Counted from the stretch's first letter, positions 46,495 through 56,500 are shown. The stretch is DNA of 64,000 nucleotides from Vibrio sp. CB1-14 (GCF_040412085.2 NZ_CP115921.1:1116001-1180000), one strand, 5' to 3'. Numbers and translations: made by a program. Notes: generated by a model from the sequence alone, not told the origin.

Positions 46495-46561
46495 AAGACA
46501 GCTTTTCTACAAATGGCTTTTGTGCAAATAGCTTTTTCGTAAATAGTTTTTTTGCAAATAG
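46495..46561 (-). repeat. 15-bp tandem repeat at the 3' end of the HAD gene
   Basis: About 4.5 units of 15 bp, e.g. CAAATGGCTTTTGTG, CAAATAGCTTTTTCG, TAAATAGTTTTTTTG, CAAATAG. In the minus-strand frame they encode the repeating tail KNYLR-KSYLH-KSHL. The degenerate upstream unit reaches 46495, past the stop. Confidence 0.65.
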
Positions 46562-47121
46562 GCAAGAAGCCCATCCAGTGATGAATAATGCAGATCTGCA
46601 CCGAAGGTGTCTGGCTCGTGGCTTGAGTTGGAAATAAAGCAGCTTAAACAGCCAGCGTTTTGCGCTGTGAGAATGTCGTATTGATGGTCGCCCACATAAA
46701 GAACGTTGTGTTGCTCTAGCTGCCATTTGTCCACAAGGTGTAGCAGAGCACTGGGATCAGGTTTGGCGGGGAAGTCTTCTCTAGTGATAAGCTCTTCTAT
46801 TGTTAGTGCATGAGCGCTTAACTTCTTTGTCGCGGCCTCACGACAATTTCTGGTGATGATGCCAAATCTTAAGCCTTCGTTTGATAACCAATCTGTCAGC
46901 GAACGTGCACCTGCCATTAAATCACTGGCTTCGGCATCGTCGAGTTCATGCTTGAGTATGGTCTCAATACGTTGCTGCCGTTCGTTATCACAAAAGGTTT
47001 CATCGACATGGGTCAATAAATCCTTATCAGCAGGGCAAGCAAGTTCTAGTTTTAGCTGCTGAAAGTTGATGTTTGATGTCACCAGTGTGTTGTCTAAATC
47101 AAATACTACCGCTTTAATCAT
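46507..47121 (-). CDS. HAD-superfamily phosphatase
   Basis: 204 aa, haloacid-dehalogenase fold with motif I DLDNTLV (residues 8-14), motif II ITRN (about 89), motif III Lys in AKPDPSA (about 118) and motif IV GDHQYDIL (about 143-150). Likely a small-molecule phosphatase. The C-terminus ends in a repeat-encoded, Lys-Tyr-Leu-rich tail that looks like a recent in-frame extension. Convergent with the GGDEF gene. Confidence 0.85.
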   Translation of the reverse strand: MIKAVVFDLDNTLVTSNINFQQLKLELACPADKDLLTHVDETFCDNERQQRIETILKHELDDAEASDLMAGARSLTDWLSNEGLRFGIITRNCREAATKKLSAHALTIEELITREDFPAKPDPSALLHLVDKWQLEQHNVLYVGDHQYDILTAQNAGCLSCFISNSSHEPDTFGADLHYSSLDGLLAYLQKNYLRKSYLHKSHL

Positions 47122-47162
47122 TGAAATGAGTTAGTCCTTGCTACGTCATGCTACTGATACGT

Positions 47163-49973
47163 TTACCGAGAGAGTTTAGACGACTTTAACACTGACTGAT
47201 TTCGCGTATCGCGATATTTATCCAGAATTCGAACTGCTTCATGGATATTGACCTCAAGTAGATTTACTAGTGACTGCATCTCCTCTAGCGCAGGCCAAAT
47301 TTCGCTATCGAGTGTGGTTTGAAGTGATCGCATTTTTTCTGTTACGCGAGATAGACCAACTGCACTGCATTCGGTATCTAATAGTTTCATAGTACTTGAA
47401 AGCGTTGCTTTGTCTTTGCTTGAGTAGCTAGTGATTAGTGTGGTGAGCGCATCTTCACTGGTTTGTTTAAACTGTTTTGTTCTATCTTCAGACAGCAGTG
47501 ACTTTCCGTTGTTAGGACTCACTTTAAGCTCTGCTTCGGTCGTGTTTGATATCGACATCTGAGACAAGTCGTGTCGGATCAACTCGACGACCTTGTTATT
47601 GGATTCGTGTTTGGGTGGCATTACTAGCAGATGGCGATACTGTTGTAATGCGTCAATAAAGCTTTCTTTTTGAAGTGGTTTGGTCAGGATGTGATTAGCG
47701 CCAGCGGCGATGAAATTGTCATGAGCTTCTTTAAAGACATCGGCGGTACAACCGAAGATGACCGTTTTTGAATGCAGTTCTTCGCGTATTATTCGCGTCG
47801 CTTCGATACCATCCATAACAGGCATGTGGTTATCCATAATGATTAAATCGTAGTGACCTTGTTTTACTTTTTCTACTGCCTCTTGACCGTTCACCGCAAC
47901 TTCTACTTTGTGTCCCTGCTTAATACAGAAGGTTTTTGCAACGAGCGCATTTACCTTGTTGTCTTCTACAAGCAAGATATTGAGTGACTGAGCGAGGGCT
48001 TGATCATCAAGCGAAACATGCGCTTTCTGTTGTTTTTTGACAGCTTCTGCCGGACTAATCTGCATGGTAACAACAAACTCGCTTCCAACGCCGGGTTCGC
48101 TTGTTACGCTTGCGTCACCATTCATGATGTTGGCCAGTTTTTTAACGATGGCCAGTCCAAGCCCTGTGCCGCCAAATTTACGCGTTGTCGAAGCTTCGGC
48201 TTGAGTAAAGGGATCGAAGATAGTGCTTAGCCTTTTTGAAGGAATGCCGACGCCAGTATCTTTTACAGAGATAGTTAGGGTTTCGTCCTTACCGTTTTCT
48301 GTTTTGGTGCTGCTGAGCGTGAGGGTAACTTTGCCATCACGGGTAAATTTCACAGCATTGCCGAGTAGATTGAAAATAACTTGGCGAATGCGGGATTTAT
48401 CCCCCCGATAGGATTTACCGCTTTCGAGCTGGTTGTCGAGAACAAACTCGACGCCTTTTTCTGCACAGATAGAAGAGTAGGTCGTGACGATGGGCGAACA
48501 GAGATCGCTGATAGCAAAATCAATGGCCTCAAGTTCAAGTTTGCCTTCTTCAATTTTTGAGATATCGAGAATATCGTTAAGCAACGAAAGTAAGTGATTG
48601 CCAGACTCAAGCAAAATGTTGAGCTGCTCTTTATGCTGAGTTTCGGTGACTGAAGACTCGAGAATCTGTGCCATTCCAAGAATGCCGTTGAGCGGCGTGC
48701 GTAGCTCATGGCTCATGGTGGCAAGGAAAGTGGACTTTGCTTTGTTAGAAGCATCTGCATTATCAACCGCAAGTCTTAAATCTCGCTCTAGGTTTTTTCG
48801 AACACTGCTGTCGCGCTCTACGGCAATGAACTGCTCGACTTCTTGTTGATAGTTCCTGATGGGCGTTATCGCGATGTCTATCCAATATGGTGCTCCATCT
48901 TTGTGATAGTTAATCAGCTCAGACTGAACAGGCTCACCTTTTCTCAGATGTGCTGCAATGTTCGCAACTTCCTGTTGTGACGTTTCTTTCCCTTGTAAAA
49001 AACTACCTGGCTTAAGTCCGATGACTTCTTTCACTTGGTAGCCTGAGAGTCGCTCGAATGCCGTATTTGCCCAAGTAACAAAGCCGTGTTTATCTGTGAT
49101 GATAATGGCATCGCTTGCATGCTCGACCACTAAGGCTAAATGAGAACGTTCTTTTTCTTTAGTGAAAAGCTCACGATTGAGTTTGGCTTCGCGATATTGC
49201 TGTATCCATTGACGCCAGTAGATATATCCACCAAGAAACACAAACAGCATGACGCCGGAAAAAACGACGTGTCCTTGAAGGTTGGATGTTCTCGTCATCC
49301 AATAGGTGTTGACGTCATTGAGTAAGGTGTGAATTTCACTGCCAAGAAGTGCTTGCTTCTCTTGGTCTATTTCATTTTTAACTCGGCTGTTAAGCCGAAT
49401 GTAGCTGTCGATTGCGAGGATAGTGCTGTTGGTTTGAGCATCACTAGTCAGCGCTTGACGTGCTATTTGATTGTCGAAGTATTGATAGAGTTTGAGTTTG
49501 TCGGTATCGGAAGTTGATGCTGATAGCAGTCCTCGCTGAAGCTCCTCTAGGGTACTGGTGGAGTATTCAAAGGATACTTTAGCGCTGAGCAAGCGTTCCA
49601 ATCTTTGGGTGAAACCGAGTACTTGGTTTTTGATATGACGTCCAAACTGTACGCCTTGCTCGGGTATCGGGCTGATAAGAGAGAGGTAGCTTTGTTGGTT
49701 CTGCAGCAGGTTGTCATAGAGGTTCCCAGCTTCGAGTTCTATGGTGACTAACTCATTAGAGAAATTGTCATAGGACTGTTCATTGTTGTAGTCAAAGGTG
49801 TAGATGTCCTCAAGGGACTGAGTGATTTGATGAGATAGAGCAAGGTAAGCTTGCTGATAGGTATCACTAACTCGGCTGTAAGAGACACTGATTACTAGCC
49901 ATAGCGCTGATAGCACGATAGCCATTTGATAAAGTGTTTCAACACGCTTTTTGGTAAGTATCCGCCGAGTCAT
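47163..49973 (-). CDS. Hybrid sensor histidine kinase
   Basis: 936 aa. TM1 (about 15-33), a large helical periplasmic domain (to about 210), TM2 (about 213-232), a PAS domain (about 268-385), HisKA with H422 in MSHELRTPLNG, HATPase (N-box HRxxN-type, GTGLGLAIVKKLAN near 620) and a receiver with D714 in MDNHMPVMDG. The C-terminal region resembles an Hpt domain but lacks the phosphohistidine. It overlaps the upstream cytochrome peroxidase gene by 4 nt (ATGA), with AAGGAG inside that gene serving as ribosome site. No partner regulator is nearby. Confidence 0.9.
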   Translation of the reverse strand: MTRRILTKKRVETLYQMAIVLSALWLVISVSYSRVSDTYQQAYLALSHQITQSLEDIYTFDYNNEQSYDNFSNELVTIELEAGNLYDNLLQNQQSYLSLISPIPEQGVQFGRHIKNQVLGFTQRLERLLSAKVSFEYSTSTLEELQRGLLSASTSDTDKLKLYQYFDNQIARQALTSDAQTNSTILAIDSYIRLNSRVKNEIDQEKQALLGSEIHTLLNDVNTYWMTRTSNLQGHVVFSGVMLFVFLGGYIYWRQWIQQYREAKLNRELFTKEKERSHLALVVEHASDAIIITDKHGFVTWANTAFERLSGYQVKEVIGLKPGSFLQGKETSQQEVANIAAHLRKGEPVQSELINYHKDGAPYWIDIAITPIRNYQQEVEQFIAVERDSSVRKNLERDLRLAVDNADASNKAKSTFLATMSHELRTPLNGILGMAQILESSVTETQHKEQLNILLESGNHLLSLLNDILDISKIEEGKLELEAIDFAISDLCSPIVTTYSSICAEKGVEFVLDNQLESGKSYRGDKSRIRQVIFNLLGNAVKFTRDGKVTLTLSSTKTENGKDETLTISVKDTGVGIPSKRLSTIFDPFTQAEASTTRKFGGTGLGLAIVKKLANIMNGDASVTSEPGVGSEFVVTMQISPAEAVKKQQKAHVSLDDQALAQSLNILLVEDNKVNALVAKTFCIKQGHKVEVAVNGQEAVEKVKQGHYDLIIMDNHMPVMDGIEATRIIREELHSKTVIFGCTADVFKEAHDNFIAAGANHILTKPLQKESFIDALQQYRHLLVMPPKHESNNKVVELIRHDLSQMSISNTTEAELKVSPNNGKSLLSEDRTKQFKQTSEDALTTLITSYSSKDKATLSSTMKLLDTECSAVGLSRVTEKMRSLQTTLDSEIWPALEEMQSLVNLLEVNIHEAVRILDKYRDTRNQSVLKSSKLSR

Positions 49974-51010
49974 GGTATTAGCTCCTTGAGTACGGGAGGT
50001 GGTGGTGCAGAGAGGGCATTGAGAAACGCTTTTAGCTCTAAGATAGTGGCAGGCTCAAGCTCTCGGCCTAGCTGAACGTAGGCCATAGTAACAATGGCAG
50101 CTTCCAAGGTCTCTGCACGTCCATCGTGAAAGTAGGGGGCGGTATTCGCCACGTTTCGTAGACTGGGAACGCGGAAAACTCCCATATCAGACTCTAATCC
50201 TGTGACGTTGTAACGACCAAGGTCTGACTCTTTCTTATCGGTAGCGTTCAAGTTACCAAACTTCTGAAATAGGTTGCCCCCAATATTTGTTCCCTGATGA
50301 CAAGCTATGCAGCCTAGTATTTTAAATTGCTGCCAGCCATTTATGGCCGCTTGGGAGATAGCCGTTTCATTGCCTTTCAAAAACAAATCAAAGGGTGAGT
50401 CTGGTGTATCTAACGCCGTCATGAAACTTATCAAGGACTCTTTGATGGTGGATTCATTAATGGTGCCGTTCAATTGGGCATTGAATTGCTGTTTATAGGT
50501 TGGAACAGAGGCGACATAGCGTGTGATTTTTTGCCAGTTGGTGTTCATTTCTAACGGATTGTGAACCGGACCATCCATTTGTGTTTCCAGGCTAGAAGCT
50601 CTCCCGTCCCAAAAAAAACGCGAATTGTGGGAAACGTTGAAGACTGTAGGAGAGTTCCTAGCGCCAAGGCCTTGTACCCCTAAAGAGACCTGTCTATTTT
50701 CTGCGCCATTATCGAATATATGATGGCAAGACTCACAACTAACGCGATTATTTGAGGATAAGTTAGGGTCTAAAAAGATCTGCATCCCCAGTTTCGCAAT
50801 GTTCAGTTCGCGGCTACTCAGTGTTGGTTCTGGTATCGGCTGAATGAGTTGAGCGCTTATATCTTTGAGATTGATAGTGGTTTCTGAACGGGTGCTATTT
50901 GCCGGCTTTTCTGGTGCCGAAAAACTAAAAAATAGGTATGTTGTCAATGTGATAAGAGCACCTAGAGCGGCTAACCACCTTATAACTACAATGTTCATAA
51001 TATGTATCAT
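49970..51010 (-). CDS. Diheme cytochrome c peroxidase family (MauG-like) protein
   Basis: 346 aa. One N-terminal membrane helix (about 8-30) anchors a periplasmic domain with two heme-c sites: C92-C95-H96 (SCESCHH) and C234-C237-H238 (CIACHQ). FWDGRA and YFHDGRAETLEAA are family motifs. Could reduce peroxide, or act as a redox sensor or oxidase of MauG type. It is translationally coupled to the downstream hybrid kinase, which hints at a sensing role. Start ambiguous between 51010 and 50998; neither has a good ribosome site. Confidence 0.87.
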   Translation of the reverse strand: MIHIMNIVVIRWLAALGALITLTTYLFFSFSAPEKPANSTRSETTINLKDISAQLIQPIPEPTLSSRELNIAKLGMQIFLDPNLSSNNRVSCESCHHIFDNGAENRQVSLGVQGLGARNSPTVFNVSHNSRFFWDGRASSLETQMDGPVHNPLEMNTNWQKITRYVASVPTYKQQFNAQLNGTINESTIKESLISFMTALDTPDSPFDLFLKGNETAISQAAINGWQQFKILGCIACHQGTNIGGNLFQKFGNLNATDKKESDLGRYNVTGLESDMGVFRVPSLRNVANTAPYFHDGRAETLEAAIVTMAYVQLGRELEPATILELKAFLNALSAPPPPVLKELIP

Positions 51011-51291
51011 TCGTATTGATTATACGTATCATTATGGGATACTTATTTGCTGTTTCAATTTAAGATAAAAAAACGAAAAAAATAATGAACTTGTCTCTAA
51101 TTGACGGTCTTAACAAGAGTTTTTTTATTCCATAAGTTTTAGCTGGCATAGAACATTCATTTGTGCGTTATAGTTTTGTGTAAGGTTTGTTGCTTTTTGC
51201 TACGCTTAATGTAACTTGTGAAATAGCGTTCATTTGATCTCGTTAACCAAATAGTGTGTTGGTTTTTATAAATTTTTATTGGGTGGTTGTT

Positions 51292-52383
51292 ATGAAAACT
51301 CATTTACGTGCTCTTACTCTGGCAGCAGCAATTGGTGTTGCGTTGACAGGATGTAGTCCAGAGCCAGAACAGACAGTGGAAGCGCCGGTAGTAAGGCCTG
51401 TGAAGACGGTTGTTATTGGGCTAGAAAACCAAAGCATGATTCGCGAATTCCCTGCAAGAGTTCTTGCATCGGATCGTGCAGATATGGCGTTCCGCGTTTC
51501 TGGCAAAGTAAACAGTATTCCTGTTAAAGAAGGCGACAACGTTAAGAAAGGAACGGTACTAGCAACGCTCGATGATACGAGCTTTAAACTGGCGGTTCGT
51601 GATACTCGCGCAACGTTGCAACGTACTCAAGCTGATTTCAAACGTGCTCAAGAACTGATTAAAGATAATTTTATCTCTCAGAAAGATTTCGAGCAGCTAC
51701 GTGCAAATTTAACACGAGCTAAAGCGGCATATGATAAAGCGAATACAGAGCTAGGCTACACCAAACTTCTTGCCCCTTTTGATGGCTTTGTCGCACAGCG
51801 TGATATTCAAAACTTTGAGAACGTTGAAGCTAAACAGGTTGTGTTTACTTTCCAAAACCTCAACACGCTTGAACTTAAATTCAACGTACCTGAGAAACTG
51901 GTTCGTCAGATCCGTGATGAACAAGCAGAAGAACCGGTAGAAATTCCTGTTTTCGCTTACTTTGATACCGCGCGTGAAAAGCCGTATCCAGTAACGGTGA
52001 CAGAAGTATCTTCTAAAGCAGATTCGGATACTCAAACGTTCGAAGTGACGGTGTCGATGGAAGCACCAACCGATCAAAACATCCTTCCTGGGATGACGGG
52101 TTATGTGACGGCAGACTTCTCTAAGCTGCAAGAAACGTCTGGTTCTATTCAAGTTCCTGCGACGGCTGTTGTGAGCGACAACGCACACAATGCGACAGTT
52201 TGGGTTGTTACAGGTGACAATACGGTAGAGCCTAAATCTGTTGAAGTTTCAAATATGTCAGGCGATCGCATTACCATTCTTTCAGGTCTTGAAATGGGTG
52301 AGCGCATTGTGACTGTTGGTGTTCCATTCCTGATTGAAGGTATGGAAGTGAGCCTGATGCCAGAGATCGATCAAGCGCAATAA
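51292..52383 (+). CDS. RND efflux periplasmic adaptor (lipoprotein)
   Basis: 363-aa membrane fusion protein. Lipoprotein signal peptide with GVALTGC lipobox, a barrel-sandwich hybrid (SGKVNSIPVKEGDNV and APFDGFVAQRDI), a coiled-coil hairpin (about 95-165), and a beta-barrel (RVLDGTSTFE-like region, DTQTFEVTVSM). ATG 51292 has GGGTGG upstream. 31 bp before the pump gene, with which it forms an efflux operon; no outer membrane channel is encoded here. Confidence 0.92.
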   Translation: MKTHLRALTLAAAIGVALTGCSPEPEQTVEAPVVRPVKTVVIGLENQSMIREFPARVLASDRADMAFRVSGKVNSIPVKEGDNVKKGTVLATLDDTSFKLAVRDTRATLQRTQADFKRAQELIKDNFISQKDFEQLRANLTRAKAAYDKANTELGYTKLLAPFDGFVAQRDIQNFENVEAKQVVFTFQNLNTLELKFNVPEKLVRQIRDEQAEEPVEIPVFAYFDTAREKPYPVTVTEVSSKADSDTQTFEVTVSMEAPTDQNILPGMTGYVTADFSKLQETSGSIQVPATAVVSDNAHNATVWVVTGDNTVEPKSVEVSNMSGDRITILSGLEMGERIVTVGVPFLIEGMEVSLMPEIDQAQ

Positions 52384-52414
52384 CCCACTGTGACTCAGCA
52401 AGAAGAGAAGTTAT

Positions 52415-55400
52415 ATGAATTTAGGTGAGTATTCAGTAAAGAATAAAGTCAACAGCTGGCTGCTAGTGCTGCTGATGACGATTGGCGGTGTATTAGCTTA
52501 CTTTGAAATGGGTAAACTCGAAGATCCAGCATTCACAATCAAAGAAGCGAAAATCATTACAGCCTACCCAGGTGCGTCACCACAAGAGGTGTACGACGAA
52601 GTCACATATCACATTGAAGATGCGGTTCGCCTCTTAGGGCAAGTAAAACGCATCAAACGCTCAGTTACACGTGAAGGTCTGTCCGACATCACGATTGAGT
52701 TTAAAGATGAGTACAGTTCTGCCGAAATGCCGGGTATTTACGATGAACTACGTCGTAAAATTGCGGATAACAAGCATAAGCTGCCTCCAGGTGCCGGTGA
52801 ACCACAAATTGTCGACGACTTTGCCGATGTTTATGGTGGTTTCCTAGCACTTAATGGTGAAGGTTACACATACCGTGAACTTAAAGATGTTGCTGACAAT
52901 CTGAAGAAGCAACTGGTCTTGGTGCCTGGTGTGCGTAAGGTGTCGATTGATGGCGACCAAAAAGAAGTGGTCTACGTGCAAATGTCTCGCTCGAAAATGG
53001 CGGAGCTTGGCATCGACATGGCAACGATTGAGAATTTGCTTCAGTCGCAAAACTTGGTGTCTGACTCTGGCCGGTTCCGAGTTGGTCCTGAGTACATTCG
53101 TATTGAACCGACTGGCTCCTTTAAGCACGTAAGTGAAATCGAAGACCTACTTATCTCTAGTACTGATAAGAAGCTTATCCGTCTGGGTGATGTTGCAAGG
53201 GTTACTCGTGAATACAGCGACGAGCCAAGCAAGCTCATTTATTTCAATGGTAAACCGTCGCTAACGGTTGGTATTTCGATGCTAAGTGGGCGTAATGTGG
53301 TTGAAGTAGGCGGCCTTATTGAAGATAAGCTAGCCAGCCTTGAGAACCAGATCCCACTAGGGATGAACCTAGATATCATCTACAACCAACCAAACGAAGT
53401 TGATCAGTCGGTTGCAGGCTTTGTTACCAACACAGTCGAAGCGTTGATCATTGTAGTTGTTGTTTTACTTGCGTTTATGGGACTGCGCGTAGGTCTTATC
53501 ATCGGTGCGGTTCTAATGATTACTGTTGCTGGTACGCTAGCACTCATGCACCTTTATGGTATCGAGCTACAACGTATCTCTCTTGGTGCCCTGATCATCG
53601 CCCTTGGTATGTTGGTGGATAACGCCATCGTTGTCGCCGAAGGGATGATGATACGGATCAAGCGCGGTATGCCTGCTATGAAAGCAGCGGGTGAAGTTGT
53701 TGGCGCTAACGGCTTGGCACTTCTTGGTGGTACCGCCGTAGGTATCCTTGCGTTTGCCGCGATTGGTATGTCGCAAAGTAACACGGGTGAATTCACGCGC
53801 TCTCTTTTCTACGTTATCTTGATTTCACTCTCTTTGAGCTGGGTGACAGCAGTGTCAACAACACCGCTGTTGTGTGCGATGCTTCTTAAGAAAGAAGACA
53901 AGAAAGAAGAGGAAGAAGAGAAAGACCCTTATGCGGGGGCTGGCTTTGTTATTTATAAAGGTATTCTTCAGTTCGCACTTAAACAGCGTGTATTGACTAT
54001 TGGTGTCATTCTAGCGATGTTTGTGTCGGCTGTTTGGGGCTTTGGCTTTGTTAAGAACGCCTTCTTCCCGAACGCGAACACACCAATGTTCTTTGTGGAT
54101 ATTTGGGAAGTAGAAGGCACGGATATTCGTCAAACTCGTGATGATACACTGAAGGTAGCTGAGTTTATTCGTGGCCAAGAGGGCGTAGAGTGGACGGCAA
54201 GCTTTATCGGTGGCGGTGCTTCTCGTTTCTCTTTGGTATACACACCGCAAGATTCGACCAAGGCGTATGGCCAGATTATTATTCGTACTGAAAATCGAGA
54301 CGTGATTGCACCACTGCAAGCTAAGATCGATCAGTTCATGACGGAGAATATCGAAAGCATTGAACCTAAGATCAAAGGCTTACGTATCGGTCCAGGACGT
54401 GACTCCAAGATTGAAGCGCGCTTTGCAGGTCCAGATCCAGAAGTCTTGCGCGATCTGTCATCTCAAGCTGAAGCGATCATGCATGCCGATCCGGGTACCA
54501 AAGAAGTTCGTAACGACTGGCGCCAACCAGTTAAGCTGATCAAACCTATCTTCAACGAGCAAGTTGCGCGTCAATTAGGCGTGACGAGAACGGAGCTTAC
54601 AGCGTCACTTCGAGCAGCAAGTGAAGGTACCCAAGTAGGTATTTACCGTGACGGTGTGCGCCTGTTGCCAATTTACTTCCGTGCTGATGCTAGCGAGCGC
54701 CAAGATGTGTCTCAGTTGATGGATGCACAAGTGTATAGCCCTGTGCTGCAGCGCACAGTGCCGATTGCGCAGGTTGTTGTTGGTTTTGAAACCGTTTGGG
54801 AAGATGCGATGATTCGTGGACGAGACCGTCTAACGACTATTATTGCCTCTGCGAACCCAACTGGTGAACTTGCAGCACCACTATTCGAGCGTTTGAAGCC
54901 ACAAATTGAAGCTATCGAACTTCCACCTGGCTACACGATGGACTGGGGTGGTGAGTACGAAGATTCAGCGGAAGCGCAAGGTGCACTGTTTAGCGCGATT
55001 CCGGTATCGTTTATCATGATGATCATCGTGGTGGTACTTCTATTTGGTAAAGTGCGTCAGCCGCTAATCATCTGGATCACCGTACCTTTGGCTATCATTG
55101 GTATTACCGCAGGTCTATTGTTACTTGATGGTGCGTTTGACTTTATGGCACTTCTAGGTGCATTAAGTTTGATAGGTCTACTCATCAAGAATGCTATCGT
55201 TCTCCTCGAAGAGATCGACATGCAAGCGGAAGAGAAACCGATTTACGATGCGATCATTGACTCCTCGATCTCTCGTATGCGACCAGTAATGCTGGCAGCA
55301 TGTACGACAATCTTGGGCATGATCCCGCTGCTTGGTGATGTGTTCTTCGTGAACATGTCTATCACGGTTATGTTTGGTCTTGGTTTTGCAACCGTATTGA

Positions 55401-55459
55401 CCTTGGTGTTTATCCCAGTGATGTACGCAATTTTGTTCAAGGCAAAGAATCCAAGCTAA
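52415..55459 (+). CDS. RND-family efflux pump inner membrane protein
   Basis: 1014-aa proton-driven exporter with 12 helices and two large periplasmic domains. TM4 has GMLVDNAIVVAEGMM, where the second Asp of the usual DD pair is Asn. FFPNANTPMFFVDIW and the TM10-11 region (LLIKNAIVLLEE) are typical. A Glu/Lys-rich cytoplasmic loop (KKEDKKEEEEEKDP) follows TM6. Partner of the preceding adaptor; TolC-like partner encoded elsewhere. Substrate unknown. Confidence 0.92.
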   Translation: MNLGEYSVKNKVNSWLLVLLMTIGGVLAYFEMGKLEDPAFTIKEAKIITAYPGASPQEVYDEVTYHIEDAVRLLGQVKRIKRSVTREGLSDITIEFKDEYSSAEMPGIYDELRRKIADNKHKLPPGAGEPQIVDDFADVYGGFLALNGEGYTYRELKDVADNLKKQLVLVPGVRKVSIDGDQKEVVYVQMSRSKMAELGIDMATIENLLQSQNLVSDSGRFRVGPEYIRIEPTGSFKHVSEIEDLLISSTDKKLIRLGDVARVTREYSDEPSKLIYFNGKPSLTVGISMLSGRNVVEVGGLIEDKLASLENQIPLGMNLDIIYNQPNEVDQSVAGFVTNTVEALIIVVVVLLAFMGLRVGLIIGAVLMITVAGTLALMHLYGIELQRISLGALIIALGMLVDNAIVVAEGMMIRIKRGMPAMKAAGEVVGANGLALLGGTAVGILAFAAIGMSQSNTGEFTRSLFYVILISLSLSWVTAVSTTPLLCAMLLKKEDKKEEEEEKDPYAGAGFVIYKGILQFALKQRVLTIGVILAMFVSAVWGFGFVKNAFFPNANTPMFFVDIWEVEGTDIRQTRDDTLKVAEFIRGQEGVEWTASFIGGGASRFSLVYTPQDSTKAYGQIIIRTENRDVIAPLQAKIDQFMTENIESIEPKIKGLRIGPGRDSKIEARFAGPDPEVLRDLSSQAEAIMHADPGTKEVRNDWRQPVKLIKPIFNEQVARQLGVTRTELTASLRAASEGTQVGIYRDGVRLLPIYFRADASERQDVSQLMDAQVYSPVLQRTVPIAQVVVGFETVWEDAMIRGRDRLTTIIASANPTGELAAPLFERLKPQIEAIELPPGYTMDWGGEYEDSAEAQGALFSAIPVSFIMMIIVVVLLFGKVRQPLIIWITVPLAIIGITAGLLLLDGAFDFMALLGALSLIGLLIKNAIVLLEEIDMQAEEKPIYDAIIDSSISRMRPVMLAACTTILGMIPLLGDVFFVNMSITVMFGLGFATVLTLVFIPVMYAILFKAKNPS

Positions 55460-55489
55460 TCGAAAACCGTAAGCTGTAAAACGAAAGCT

Positions 55490-55522
55490 AAAAACCCAGG
55501 TCTTAATACCTGGGTTTTTTTA
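55490..55522. terminator. Bidirectional terminator after the RND operon
   Basis: AAAAACCCAGGT (55490-55501), loop CTTAAT, ACCTGGGTTTTT (55508-55519) then further Ts. Serves the convergent dienelactone hydrolase gene as well. Confidence 0.88.
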
Positions 55523-55569
55523 TTGCCTAGTCAAGCTGTTACATTTATACCCTGCATCTAGCGGTTTGC

Positions 55570-56313
55570 TTAGCTTCCTGTGGTCTCTTTCAAGAAAGTA
55601 GAGAAGGCAGTCCATGATTTCTTATCCGCATCTTCTCGATAACGGTCAGAGCCAAACACAGTGAATGCGTGAGGTGCTCCGCTGTAGGTTATCATTTCGT
55701 GGTTTACGCCATTTTCTTCAAGCTCAACCGCAAGTCCAGCGAACTCAGACATAGGAATGGCTGAATCAGCGGTGCCATGGAGCACCATAATTGGCGCTTT
55801 TGTTTGGGCGTAGCTTTGGCCTTCTGGTGTTTTTAGTCCTCCATGAAAGGTCACAAAGCCGCGAACAGGCATGCCGGCTCTCGCTGACTCTAACGTAGCT
55901 GCACCTCCAAAGCAGTAGCCCATCACCACAGTGTTATCGAGATTGCCGCCGAGCTTGCCAGCTTCTGCTAGCCCAGCATTCATCAATGCTTGTAACTTGG
56001 CGCGATCTTTATACAGTTCACCGGTATGCTGACGTTTATCTTCGACCTTTGTCGGCCTTACATCTTGCCCAAAGAGGTCAACAGCAAAGACGTTGTAGCC
56101 CATTTCATTGAGCATTTCCGCGCGCTTTTCTTCGTATTCGGTTAAGCCATCCCAATCATGTACTAGGAGTACTAACGGCGCGGTGTTGTTTACTTTTGCC
56201 CAGTAGCCTTCATACGACTGGCCATTTAGTTCATAAATGACGTGCTCACCAGCGATCGCTGTTGGAGCTAGGATAGCCGCGCACAGTGTTAGTCCTTTAA
56301 GTGTCGTTTTCAT
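55570..56313 (-). CDS. Exported dienelactone hydrolase-family protein
   Basis: 247-aa alpha/beta hydrolase with a signal peptide (MKTTLKGLTLCAAILAPTAIAG). The catalytic triad is visible: Cys in GYCFGGA (about 139), Asp in GTADSAIP (about 185) and His in GAPHAFTVFG (about 216). The Cys nucleophile is the dienelactone hydrolase hallmark. Periplasmic location is unusual for aromatic degradation, so the substrate is open. Ribosome site AAGGGA. Monocistronic. Confidence 0.87.
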   Translation of the reverse strand: MKTTLKGLTLCAAILAPTAIAGEHVIYELNGQSYEGYWAKVNNTAPLVLLVHDWDGLTEYEEKRAEMLNEMGYNVFAVDLFGQDVRPTKVEDKRQHTGELYKDRAKLQALMNAGLAEAGKLGGNLDNTVVMGYCFGGAATLESARAGMPVRGFVTFHGGLKTPEGQSYAQTKAPIMVLHGTADSAIPMSEFAGLAVELEENGVNHEMITYSGAPHAFTVFGSDRYREDADKKSWTAFSTFLKETTGS

Positions 56314-56500
56314 TGTTGTCCCTTCTGTCTGACTTTGTCACCAAAAGCTTAGTACGGGAAAGATAAACATGAGGATGTATGTATATGAATTTTTTGCCAG
56401 AGTTTTATCGATTATTTGCTAACCTCCCCAAGACATGGCTTAGATCTTAGGGATAACTTGTATGTATACTAGAGGTTCTATCGATACAGGGATGTTGTAA

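Noticed and set aside
48350..48709. 119-codon minus frame within the hybrid kinase
   Set aside because: Shifted frame inside the HisKA/HATPase coding region with no domain resemblance.
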